From contig NZ_BJYT01000018.1 of the NCBI RefSeq assembly GCF_007991655.1, positions 24,069 to 88,068 on the forward strand: a stretch of 64,000 nt of DNA, given 5' to 3'. The notes under the pieces are model-generated. The model saw only the letters and a program-made list of their open reading frames with translations. It searched no databases and was not told the DNA's origin. The DNA is from Segetibacter aerophilus. GTDB lineage: Bacteria; Bacteroidota; Bacteroidia; Chitinophagales; Chitinophagaceae. The translations under genes were made by a program, and so were the position numbers. Positions 53,827-63,300 of the stretch are shown here, piece by piece (position 1 is the first letter of the stretch; every line of letters starts with the position of its first letter).

Positions 53827-55128
53827 TCAGTTCTGCCCTACAATAATTGCCTTGTCCTCCCTTTGAATTCTTTCCGCTTCACTGCTTAACATTCCTTTCA
53901 TTGTTTTGTTTTTATAAAAGCAAACGTTTAACAAATTTTCTATAATGGATTCAAACTCAGAATTTGCCCCACGTATTTTATTTTCTATAAACGTCAGTTC
54001 CTTCGAATGTTTCTTTTCTATCCACTCTTCAATTATCGCGAGTTGATTAGAAGGATCTTGAATGTCATCTAAGCAGTTTCCTACATTCATTCGTTCCAGA
54101 CCATCCACATTGTATTCCTGTTCTACATGGGTGGTCTTGCAGAGTAGGGGAATGCCATTACTAAGAGCCTGGTAGATAGTTCCATTTCCACCATGACAAA
54201 TAACAAGATCTACCAAATCGAATAGCTTATTACTATTTATGAAATCATATGAAAAAACGTTTGAACCTTGTATCAATTGCTCGTGATCGCCCGCTGTTAC
54301 GATGTTGAATTTCTCATATTCCGGGTTATTTAAAAAAGTCACTTCATTCCAACTGCCTGTACTTCCCATGCTAACGTACAGCGTCTTTTTACTGTTGTCT
54401 AGCTTTGTTATTACATCGAACACCTCATCAGTTCCATTATGAAATAGGGGAGGAATAATGAAATAATTGGCTGGCAAATTTTTCTGCGGAAACAAATCAG
54501 GAAGGTCGCAAACAAGGTTTGCATCACCCTCAAGTTCCTGCATGTAAGAATGTTTAGCAGCTAAGCCGGCACGTCTACGGATCTTACTAAACGGTCGATG
54601 CATGTCCTCGAAAAACAAATGCTCCCCAATATTGGTAAAGTATTGAAACAGTGAGTCGGGCAGGTAATTCAACAGTTTGTACAATGGATATTTTTTCGGC
54701 ATCCTTCTTACATAAGCATAATATTTACTCATGTACCCATTGATTAATGAAAAGTAGAAAACACCCGTTTTCTCGGCAGCCATTTGTAACGTCGGCGCCA
54801 TATCTCCTAAGACCGCTGCCGGTTGCAACTCATCAATAACCTTTACCTGGTCGTTGTATATAAAACCCAGTTCTCTTTCATTTAGCCACGAAAAGTTGAA
54901 CGAGCGCATACATTCCTGCACTTTTGCCGCATTTAAAGAAGCACACTCAAAAGTTTCAAAGCCTGCATCGGCAACGAACGAATGAAACTGATTGGAGTAA
55001 ATAAACCGAATCTCAAAATAGGGCTTTAGATATTTGCAAAGTTGAAGACACCTCAGGTAGTGGGCCATCACATCGTAGGGAAAAACAAGTAGCAGGGGTT
55101 TCCGGGCCTCGTGAAAATTTTGCATCAT
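53827..55128 (-). CDS. GT1-family glycosyltransferase (CrtX- or MGT-like)
   Basis: The 433-residue GT-B enzyme has no signal peptide. The C-terminal donor-binding signature is VICHGGNGTIYQALSNGIP, with SMGSTGSWNEV opening the domain, as in UDP-glucuronosyl/glucosyl and macrolide transferases. It lies 94 bases before crtZ in the same direction, so a carotenoid (zeaxanthin) glucosyltransferase is a reasonable inference. An unrelated lipid or natural-product acceptor is equally possible. Either of two adjacent ATGs at 55123-55128 could be the start. Confidence 0.85.
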   Translation of the reverse strand: MMQNFHEARKPLLLVFPYDVMAHYLRCLQLCKYLKPYFEIRFIYSNQFHSFVADAGFETFECASLNAAKVQECMRSFNFSWLNERELGFIYNDQVKVIDELQPAAVLGDMAPTLQMAAEKTGVFYFSLINGYMSKYYAYVRRMPKKYPLYKLLNYLPDSLFQYFTNIGEHLFFEDMHRPFSKIRRRAGLAAKHSYMQELEGDANLVCDLPDLFPQKNLPANYFIIPPLFHNGTDEVFDVITKLDNSKKTLYVSMGSTGSWNEVTFLNNPEYEKFNIVTAGDHEQLIQGSNVFSYDFINSNKLFDLVDLVICHGGNGTIYQALSNGIPLLCKTTHVEQEYNVDGLERMNVGNCLDDIQDPSNQLAIIEEWIEKKHSKELTFIENKIRGANSEFESIIENLLNVCFYKNKTMKGMLSSEAERIQREDKAIIVGQN

Positions 55129-55221
55129 ACCTCTTTGTCACCGTTAATTTTAATAATAAGGAAGTATAACAAATTATATGCTTAAAAGTTTGAATATTTG
55201 ACTTCAATTGATTTTCCACAT

Positions 55222-55650
55222 ATGAAGAAAGCGTGCTGTGCAATTATTTTTTGTTTCGCTTCCATCGTTGCTTTTAGTCAAAGCAAGGTGGTGGCAGACA
55301 TCAGCAATTTTAAAAATGATAGGGGCGTATGTAAGGCTTGTCTTTTCAATAACCCGTCGTCGTTCAGTGGTGAAGGGGGAGAACCTTTTAAATGTGTGAC
55401 GGTTGGTATAAAAAATGGCGGGGCACAAGCCGTTTTTAATGTTCCCCCGGGTAGCTACGCCCTATTTATTCTTCACGATGCAAACAGCAACAATAAGCTT
55501 GATAAAAATTTTTTAGGGATCCCAAAAGAGGGTTACGGTGCTTCTAAAAATAAACTGCCTTTTGCGGGTGCGCCTACTTATAGAGACAATAAGTTTTTGG
55601 TAGATGATAAGTCAACCGTAAAGCTGCAGGTCAAAATAAGAAACCTCTAA
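55222..55650 (+). CDS. DUF2141 secreted protein
   Basis: The ATG at 55222 starts MKKACCAIIFCFASIVAFSQ, a signal peptide; an in-frame start at 55198 would place residues before it and is rejected. The 142-residue protein has the DUF2141 pattern GSYALFILHDANSNNKLDKNFLG with IPKEGYGASKN. DUF2141 proteins are beta-rich and periplasmic or outer-membrane, with unknown function. It is divergent from the glycosyltransferase, and DUF2141 genes are often found near carotenoid genes in this phylum. Confidence 0.9.
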   Translation: MKKACCAIIFCFASIVAFSQSKVVADISNFKNDRGVCKACLFNNPSSFSGEGGEPFKCVTVGIKNGGAQAVFNVPPGSYALFILHDANSNNKLDKNFLGIPKEGYGASKNKLPFAGAPTYRDNKFLVDDKSTVKLQVKIRNL

Positions 55651-55726
55651 TTTTTTCTGTAGCCAATTTTACCCCTTTTTTTATTGAAAGTGTGGGGCGC
55701 CAACAGTAGTTCAAAATGAAGCTTTC

Positions 55727-55746
55727 GTTGCGTCGCACTCGTGTAC
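55727..55746 (+). repeat. Dispersed 20-mer, copy G
   Basis: GTTGCGTCGCACTCGTGTAC, one base from consensus, 61 bases before the GH16 gene. AAGCTTTC precedes it and TTTATTTGGC follows about 11 bases later. Confidence 0.85.
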
Positions 55747-55806
55747 CGTTGTTTTTTTATTTGGCTCTGAAAGGAAATAAATACTTTAGTCGATAAATAG
55801 AGTGCT

Positions 55807-56664
55807 ATGCAGCTTAGAACTTTTCCGCTTGTTTTTATTCTTCCCTGCTTCCTTGCTTTAATGGGATGTGCAACACAATCGGGATTGGGAAAAACAAGTG
55901 AAGGAGATGGATATAAATTAGTTTGGGCCGACGAGTTTAATAAAAAGGGCGCGCCTGATACCGCGAACTGGCGCTATGAAAAAGGCTTTACGCGCAATGA
56001 GGAAACCCAATGGTACCAGGAAGAAAATGCTACCTGCGAAAAAGGAACTTTGATTATAGAAGGACGAAAAGAAACAAGACCAAATCCAAGGTATGAAGCA
56101 GGAAGTAGCGACTGGCGAAGAAACCGGAAAAATATTGAATACACGTCTTCAAGTATAAATACTTCGGGTAAACATTCGTGGCAGTATGGACGTTTTATAA
56201 TGCGTGGAAGAATTGATATTAGCTCAGGTCTTTGGCCGGCATGGTGGACTTTAGGCGTTGTAGGTCGCTGGCCCGCTAACGGAGAAATAGACATTATGGA
56301 ATATTACCGCAAAAAACTGTTGGCCAATATAGCGTGCATCGGTGCTAACAAAAAGGCAGAGTGGTACAGTAATACGTTCGCGATTGATTCAATTGGTGGC
56401 ACAAAATGGGCTTCAAAGTTTCACACGTGGCGCATGGATTGGGATGAAAACGCCATCGCTCTTTACCTCGATGATCAACTGCTAAACAAGGTTGAACTAA
56501 CCAAGCTTGTAAACAAAGACGGATCAGACGTTAATCCATTCAAACAACCGCACTACATGTTACTCAATCTTGCAACGGGCGGCATGAATGGCGGCGACCT
56601 CAGTAACACAAAATTTCCAAACAGGTTCGAGGTCGACTATGTGCGGGTATATCAAAAGCGATGA
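55807..56664 (+). CDS. GH16 beta-glucanase lipoprotein
   Basis: The 285-residue protein has a lipoprotein signal (lipobox ALMGC, Cys21). The jelly-roll domain carries the GH16 signature Glu160-Ile-Asp-Ile-Met-Glu165 (GEIDIMEYY), nucleophile and acid/base respectively, and RGRIDISSGLWPAWWTLG before it. The shape suits a laminarinase or other beta-1,3(4)-glucanase on the cell surface. The GH13 gene begins 44 bases downstream and is probably in the same transcript. Confidence 0.93.
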   Translation: MQLRTFPLVFILPCFLALMGCATQSGLGKTSEGDGYKLVWADEFNKKGAPDTANWRYEKGFTRNEETQWYQEENATCEKGTLIIEGRKETRPNPRYEAGSSDWRRNRKNIEYTSSSINTSGKHSWQYGRFIMRGRIDISSGLWPAWWTLGVVGRWPANGEIDIMEYYRKKLLANIACIGANKKAEWYSNTFAIDSIGGTKWASKFHTWRMDWDENAIALYLDDQLLNKVELTKLVNKDGSDVNPFKQPHYMLLNLATGGMNGGDLSNTKFPNRFEVDYVRVYQKR

Positions 56665-56707
56665 CAAAGTCTATTTGAAACGCATTTCAAAACTTTATAA
56701 AATTCTG

Positions 56708-58537
56708 ATGTTACACAAGAGAAAGATCTATATAACGAGTATCGTTGCTGCTGTTTTTCTGTTTTCCCAAAGTGGTATATCTCAACTTTCAACTTCCCGC
56801 AAGATGAACCCCGCCAATACAACTGAAGAAGTAATCACTGATAACAAGCTTGTTATTTATCAGATGCTGGTCAGGCTTTTTGGCAATAAGAACACCACTA
56901 ATAAGTATTACGGCTCTAAAGAAGAGAATGGAGTGGGTAAGTTTAATGACATTACAGACAAGGCACTCGATGAACTTAAAAAGCTCGGTGCTTCCCATAT
57001 CTGGTACACAGGTGTTATCAAACACGCGACCATGACCGACTACACCAGCTTCGGTATTAAGTACGATGATCCCGACATTGTAAAGGGTCGGGCAGGTTCT
57101 CCTTATGCAGTAAAAGATTATTACGATGTTGATCCTGATCTTGCTGTAGATGTAAAAAACAGGATGGGTGAATATGAAGCTTTAATTAAACGAACTCATG
57201 CACATGGATTAAAGGTCATCATGGACTTTGTGCCCAACCACGTTGCACGCACTTACAACTCGGATGCGAGACCAGCTGGGGTAAAAGATTTCGGGCAGAA
57301 CGACGATAACACAAAAGCCTTCTCACCAACCAACGATTATTATTACATCCCGTCACAGCCTTTTATAGTGCCGAATGGTGTAGATGCTGGCGGATCAAAT
57401 TTTCATCATCCTCTAAAAGATGGCAAATTTGATGAAAACCCTGCTAAAGCAACCGGCAATGATGTGTTTGCTGCACAACCTTCTATCAACGATTGGTACG
57501 AAACCATTAAGCTTAATTATGGAGTAGATTATCAAAATGGCAAAAAAACTTATTTCAACCCCACACCGCAGGTTTGGATCAAAATGAAAGACATTCTTAC
57601 TTTTTGGGCAAAGAAAAATGTGGATGGTTTCAGATGTGATGTGGCAGAAATGGTGCCTGTCGAATTTTGGAATTGGGTTATTCCGGAGGTGAAAAAAGTA
57701 AATCCGAAAATTGTTTTTATAGGCGAGGCTTATAATCCGGCGCAGTTCAACAACTATTTCACTATTGGCAAATTTGATTTTCTATATGATAAAGTTGGAT
57801 TGTACGACGCGTTAAAAAGGCTCGTTAAAGATGAACCAAACGCGAACGTAAAAGACATCACTCATGTGTGGAAAGAGGAGAGCCGTGGCTTTTCGTCGCG
57901 CATGCTTCGCTTCCTCGAAAACCACGATGAAGAACGCATCGCATCAGAGGCTTTTGCAAAAGATGCAAAGTTCGCAAAGCCGGCCATGGTGGTGTCAGCA
58001 ACACTGGCAAGCGGACCGGTGATGCTTTACTCAGGGCAGGAAGTGGGGGAGCCTGGTGGGGGAAAGGCGGGCTTTGCAAACGAAAATAACCGCACAACCA
58101 TTTTTGATTATTGGGGAGTACCAAACCACCAGAAGTGGATGAACAACGGAAAGTTTGACGGAGCTGCGTTGTCGGTAGAACAAAAAGAACTTCGTGATTT
58201 TTATTCAAAGCTGCTCAACATTACTGCTACTAACCGCGCCATTCGTTCAGGCCGCTTTTACGAATTAAACATATCTGGCTTCAGCAATAAAAACTATGCG
58301 TACATACGCTATACCCCAAACCAGAGAGTTTTGGTTATTGCGAACTTCGACAGGAGTAAGCCAATTGAAACCAGGCTGATTTTGCCGCCCGAGTTGAGAA
58401 AAATGCTTGAGCTAAAAATCAGCGAGTCATATACTTTCACAGATTTGCTGAAAGGCGGACCGTACCAGGCCAAAAATTTGGATGAGGGAATACAGATTAA
58501 GGTAGCGCCCTTTGAAGCTTTAATGCTAGGTTTTTGA
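56708..58537 (+). CDS. Secreted GH13 alpha-amylase-like enzyme
   Basis: The ATG at 56708 gives a 609-residue protein with a signal sequence (hydrophobic residues 8-24); longer in-frame starts lie inside the GH16 gene. The (beta/alpha)8 domain has the conserved regions MDFVPNHVA, DGFRCDVAE (nucleophile Asp311), FIGEAYN (acid/base Glu340) and ENHDEER (Asp407). It should hydrolyse or transfer alpha-1,4-linked glucans. The pairing with a GH16 beta-glucanase suggests co-use of mixed glucans. No PUL transporter genes are adjacent. Confidence 0.93.
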   Translation: MLHKRKIYITSIVAAVFLFSQSGISQLSTSRKMNPANTTEEVITDNKLVIYQMLVRLFGNKNTTNKYYGSKEENGVGKFNDITDKALDELKKLGASHIWYTGVIKHATMTDYTSFGIKYDDPDIVKGRAGSPYAVKDYYDVDPDLAVDVKNRMGEYEALIKRTHAHGLKVIMDFVPNHVARTYNSDARPAGVKDFGQNDDNTKAFSPTNDYYYIPSQPFIVPNGVDAGGSNFHHPLKDGKFDENPAKATGNDVFAAQPSINDWYETIKLNYGVDYQNGKKTYFNPTPQVWIKMKDILTFWAKKNVDGFRCDVAEMVPVEFWNWVIPEVKKVNPKIVFIGEAYNPAQFNNYFTIGKFDFLYDKVGLYDALKRLVKDEPNANVKDITHVWKEESRGFSSRMLRFLENHDEERIASEAFAKDAKFAKPAMVVSATLASGPVMLYSGQEVGEPGGGKAGFANENNRTTIFDYWGVPNHQKWMNNGKFDGAALSVEQKELRDFYSKLLNITATNRAIRSGRFYELNISGFSNKNYAYIRYTPNQRVLVIANFDRSKPIETRLILPPELRKMLELKISESYTFTDLLKGGPYQAKNLDEGIQIKVAPFEALMLGF

Positions 58538-58592
58538 TTTGAGAGAAAAGTAAATTGCAATTGGAGCAAGTGGGTAACATTCTTCAGCTTTG

Positions 58593-58612
58593 GTTGTGTC
58601 ACTCACTTGTAC
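58593..58612 (+). repeat. Dispersed 20-mer, copy H (variant 2)
   Basis: Exact variant 2, GTTGTGTCACTCACTTGTAC, between convergent genes. TTCAGCTTTG precedes it and CTGTTCGGCC follows. Confidence 0.8.
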
Positions 58613-58656
58613 ATTTTATCGCTGTTCGGCCTCGGCCTGATAATCCAAAGTGCGAC

Positions 58657-59304
58657 TTAGTTTAATAATTGCTCCGCACCTGCTTTACCATTTTTCATAG
58701 CCGCAAGCGCTTGTCTTTTTGATAAGTCGTCGGCTTCTTTTTGCTTTCTTTCTTCATCAGACGCAGCAATATCGTGCGCATAGGTACCCGGCTTATCACT
58801 GTTTGATCCGTAATTGAAACTGAAGCTGCCCAACTGGTTTTCACCTTTTTGGTATTGTTCTATCAATTGTTGAATAGTAATGCTTCCGGCGGCGTACAGC
58901 ATTAGAGCAGCATTTAGAGATTTCCAGGCATTTCTTGCATTGGCAGAGTTAGATACAAGATTAAATGAAGTCAAAATTGCCAGCGAAATGGTGGAGATGC
59001 AGGCCATTACCTTTATAGTAGATACTTTAATTACGCTCTCATCCGATCCGGTATAAATTGAAACCAGCACCGAAGTGCTGACTGCAGCAAGTCCAAAAAT
59101 TATAATGGAAGCAATATAAATGTTACCTATCAGTCTCCAGCGTGAGCAGTGTTTTTCTATTTCATCGATAATCTCTTTCTCTTTTTCAACTGAGATAGTT
59201 GGCTTTGGCGCAGCAGGTGTTGCAATGCTATTTCCAATAGTAATTACCTGTTTTTCGTTTTCTACAGTAACTGTCGGATCAGTACCGTTGTTATTTAAGC
59301 TCAT
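58657..59304 (-). CDS. Two-TM membrane protein of unknown function
   Basis: This 215-residue protein has no signal peptide. A charged N-terminal region (1-55) is followed by two transmembrane helices (about 60-82 and 92-115) and a long soluble C-terminal part with a Lys/Glu-rich coiled-coil-like end (ASDEERKQKEADDLSKRQALA). The arrangement resembles SLATT- or DUF4231-type proteins, but I cannot confirm membership. The frame is intact and codon use is ordinary. Neighbours give no clear functional link. Confidence 0.6.
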   Translation of the reverse strand: MSLNNNGTDPTVTVENEKQVITIGNSIATPAAPKPTISVEKEKEIIDEIEKHCSRWRLIGNIYIASIIIFGLAAVSTSVLVSIYTGSDESVIKVSTIKVMACISTISLAILTSFNLVSNSANARNAWKSLNAALMLYAAGSITIQQLIEQYQKGENQLGSFSFNYGSNSDKPGTYAHDIAASDEERKQKEADDLSKRQALAAMKNGKAGAEQLLN

Positions 59305-59450
59305 AAGAAAAATTTTATGAATTTAATTTTCTTAGGCAAGAAATGCAAGAAGCACGGGAAAGTACGCCTGTAAAAAAAGTTTCTGCAAAAAGTTGTTTTT
59401 GCTCGTCCAAACTAACCTATGTCCTAAATTGCACGACCAAAGTGATAAGA

Positions 59451-59921
59451 ATGAAAAAAGTATTGAGTTTGTTTGTTGTAGTACTATTGATTACAATAGC
59501 TGGTTGCAGTAAAAAAGATGAGGCTTGTCCATCGGTAAATACTACTGCTCCTGCTTCGGAAGTAGCTACACTAAAGGCTTACCTCGATGCGAATAATATC
59601 AGTGCAACGGCTGACGCACGCGGCTTTTTTTATACTATAACAACACCCGGCTCTGCGTCGAAACCTACAGTTTGCCAAACGGTTCAGGTAGCATACGTGG
59701 GTAAATTAACGAACGGGACAACTTTCGACAGTAATACTAACGCAGTCTTTCCTCTATCAAATCTTATTGTCGGCTGGCAGGAGGGAATTCCTCTTATAGG
59801 TACTGGTGGTAGTATTACTTTATACCTGCCTCCATCTCTTGCTTATGGTAACCGCACCGCCGGTTCAATACCTGCAAACTCTAATCTCGTCTTTACCATC
59901 GATTTGAAAGCGTTCAAATAG
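59451..59921 (+). CDS. FKBP-type peptidyl-prolyl isomerase lipoprotein
   Basis: The ATG at 59451 starts MKKVLSLFVVVLLITIAGC with a lipobox (Cys19); longer in-frame starts lack a signal and are rejected. The 156-residue protein has the FKBP fold: VQVAYVGKLTNGTTFDSN, LIVGWQEGIPLIGTGG, YLPPSLAYGNRTAGSIPANSNL and FTIDLKAF, all in the usual order. It should assist folding of periplasmic or outer-membrane proteins. It is divergent from the two-TM gene. Confidence 0.93.
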   Translation: MKKVLSLFVVVLLITIAGCSKKDEACPSVNTTAPASEVATLKAYLDANNISATADARGFFYTITTPGSASKPTVCQTVQVAYVGKLTNGTTFDSNTNAVFPLSNLIVGWQEGIPLIGTGGSITLYLPPSLAYGNRTAGSIPANSNLVFTIDLKAFK

Positions 59922-60395
59922 TCGCGCAAATACTTCTTCCGTATCCAACGTCATACGAACAGATTTTGCGTTCTGCAAAATTTGTCTCAGTAACCTTTAA
60001 AGGCTGCGGGATCGCTTTTTTCAACTTGCCTTAATTTTATTGATTCTATTTCGATAGATCATTGGATGTGATAAGCGAATTCCACTAGGGGCTTAAACTA
60101 CTCCTTTTAGCATTGTTGCACACCTACTTCTGGTTCTCCCAGTTAACTTTCCTTGTTTGCAAAAACAGTTCTCCTAAGGCTTTCACGCGTTCTTTTTTCT
60201 TCAAAGGTGCTGATTAGGCTGCCTTTAGTTGTTCATTGCTGACATTTCCCCGTTCTAACCAGCCAAAAGCAATATTTCATTTCCTAATGACGTTTCTACA
60301 AAAACCTGTTTTTCCAAAAGCGGGAAATATCCTATTGAATGAGAAACCTATACGATCTGTTTTTAATGGAATTTCACTTATTTCTTGGCGAGATA
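59922..60395. other. Intergenic region before the giant repeat gene
   Basis: These 474 bases hold no supported gene; a short frame at 60236 overlaps the next start and has no features. One hairpin (59959) lies just after the FKBP gene. A stretch near 60110 weakly resembles the dispersed 20-mer but is too degenerate to call. Confidence 0.5.
59959..59985. other. Hairpin after FKBP gene
   Basis: ACAGATTTTGC (59959-59969) and GCAAAATTTGT (59975-59985) pair with one G-U-type position around 5 bases. It is 37 bases past the FKBP stop but lacks a following T run, so terminator function is uncertain. Confidence 0.45.
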
Positions 60396-63300
60396 ATGCC
60401 CACGAAATCAAATCCATTTAAAAGACTCTTTACCGCTTTGCAGTCAGGAAATGGCATTTCGTATTCCCGGAAAAAAGCTTTCAAAAAGGTTTCAAGCTTG
60501 ACTGCGGTTTCTCTATTTATTATTTTTTCTCTTTTTTCGACTACAAAGGTCAGTAGCCAACAATTAGGAAACTATCCGTTCACAGGACTTTTACTAGCAA
60601 CATGTCCTAATACTAATAACGGCGTTTCCGGACAAGCCGCCAACGCTACTTTAAGTAACTATACAACGGCAGGAACTGTATGCGTTGCGTCCACTACTTC
60701 CTTTGTCACAAGTCAATTAAATACCACACTTTCAGTTAATACCGCCCAGTATAATCAATTCTCAGTTACAGCAAATGCCGGATATTTATTAAGACTCACA
60801 TCCTTGTCTTTTAGTCATCAGACAAGTGATAACCCAAGTGGAGGCGCGTCTTCGCAGTGGGTATTACGCTCCAGTATTGACAATTATACTAGCAATATCA
60901 GTTCGGGAGCAACTGTAAAAGACGCCATAACAACAAGCACGATAAATTTTACAGGTACTAATTTTACTAATATCGGAACAGTCACTTTTCGTCTTTATGT
61001 AACTAATATCGACAAAAGCTCTACAACATGGATGAATGACAACGTTACTGCAAATGGGTTGGTGGTTAAGATACCAAACAACCCTGCTAACCCTACATCC
61101 AACTCTCCCCAATGTGTTACCCCTGGGGTTACACTTACACGTAGTGGATCTCCGACGGAGACGAATGTCGGATGGTACTGGCAAAGTACTGCAACTGGAA
61201 ACAGTACCGCAAAGCCCGAGGCCACTTGCACAGTAAATACTTCGGGTACGTATTATATAAGAGCTTTAGATACAGTGTACGGTATTTGGAGTTCAGGAGC
61301 CGGCAGTCTGGCCGTAACAATAACTCCAAATGTTAGTACGCCTGTTTTTGCTCTGGGGAGTACTTCGCAGAGGTGCCAGAAAGCCGAGAATGTACCTTAT
61401 ACCGCAACAGCTAGCAATGCTAGCAGTATCACTTACAGCCTCGATGCAACCAGCCTTGCAGCGGGAAATAAAATTAACGCTGCAACAGGTGTTGTTGATT
61501 ATGACGGTAACTGGTTTGGAACTTCCGTTATTACGGCAACTGTCGTAGGATGCGGCGGACCTCTAAGCGCTTCACACACGGTAACCATAGCCGGAAAAAT
61601 TACAGATCCAGTTTATGTGACGGGATCTATAATTGAACGGTGCCAGGGAAGTGAGACAATTATATATTCAGCCAATTCTCCGAATTCTACCTCTATGTCT
61701 TACTCCATTGAGGCCAGTGGTATTTCAGGGGGAAATAGTGTAGACGCTTCGACAGGGGCCGTTACTTTTGCGCCTGGTTGGACCGGGTCTTTTAAATTAA
61801 AGGCTACGGCGACAGGATGTGAGGGGCCAAGAAGTAAAGATTTAGACATAAGAACTTTGCCTGCGGTCACTACCCCAGTGTTTAAGTTAGGTCCTTCTGT
61901 GATTCGTTGTCAGGCAGCACAAAGAACGCAATACGCTGCAACAGCAACAAACGAGACTTCTATTGTTTATTCACTAGACGCAACAAGTCTTGCTGCAGGT
62001 AATATCGTCAACTCAGGTAATGGAGATGTGACTTTTACTGCAAATTGGATCGGTATTTCGACTGTTACTGCTACGGCATACGGAAATTGTAATTCCGGTG
62101 TTTTTGCTACGGAAACAATTGAAACTTATGGTGCAGTGCAAACGCCTGTGTTTAATTTAGGAACGTCCTCAACAAGATGTTTAGGAGCCAATACAATTTC
62201 TTATGTAGCAACAGCTACCTATGCAAACGGAATTACGTACTCCCTTGATGCAAATAGTACGGCAGCGGGCTGTACTATCAATGCAGCTACAGGGTCAGTT
62301 ACATTTCCGGCGGGTTTTAACGGTCCTTCAACTATCACCGCAACAGCTTCTGGCTGCAGCTCTTCTTCATCCTCGACACATATCGTTACCATCATGCCAC
62401 CGGTTGGTGCGCCTGTATTTGATATCGCGGCTACATCAGTAAGATGCCAGGGAGCAGGTGTAGTAAATTATAATGCAACAGCAACGAATACTACAGGTAT
62501 CACTTATTCATTGGATGCGGCCAGCAGAACAGCAGGCAACAGTATTAATGCTGCTACAGGAGATGTAACTTATGTAGCAGGTTGGAGCGGAACATCAATC
62601 ATCACTGCAAGTGCTGCAGGATGTAACGGACCAAAGACAGCTACACACACAGTAACGATTACAACAACAGTAGTTACTCCTGTATTTGCTATGGGAGCAA
62701 CGTCAACAAGATGTGAAGCTGGAAGTACAGTTACCTATACGTCAACCGCTACCAATAACACAGGTATCACTTATAGCTTAGATGCTGCCAGTACCGCAGC
62801 TGGTAATACGATAGATGCTGCAACAGGTACAGTAACCTGGGATGCAGGGTGGTTTGGTACTTCAACAATCACTGCTACAGCCACAGGTTGTAATGGCCCA
62901 TCTGCCGCTAATCATACAGTTACCACCAATGCCCCTGTAACAGTGCCGGTGTTTGCAAAAGGAGCAAACTCTGTTATTTGCCAGGCACCAGGAGCAGTTA
63001 CTTATACAGCATCTGCATCCAATACAACCGGTATTACTTACAGCCTTGATGGTGCAAGTATCACAGGTGGTAACAGCATTAACGCAACTACAGGTGTTGT
63101 AACTTTTTCAGCAGGCTGGAGCGGAACATCAACAATCACTGCCAGGGCAGCAGGTTGTAGCGGACCACAGACGGCAACTCATACAGTTACCATTACCCCA
63201 ACAGTAGGCTCGCCTGTCTTTTCAGCGGGAGCAACTTCTGCCCGTTGTGTTGGAGCTGAAACAATTTTGTACAGCGCCTCTGCAACTAACAATACCGGAA

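Noticed and set aside
15587..58612. Dispersed 20-mer as a CRISPR repeat
   Set aside because: Copies are scattered over 43 kb in both orientations with no regular spacers and no cas genes.
60105..60130. Possible degenerate copy of variant 2
   Set aside because: GTTGCACACCTACTTCTGG keeps too few consensus positions to separate from chance.
60236..60421. Short plus-strand frame before the giant repeat gene
   Set aside because: It overlaps the start of the repeat gene in another frame and lacks any domain or signal.
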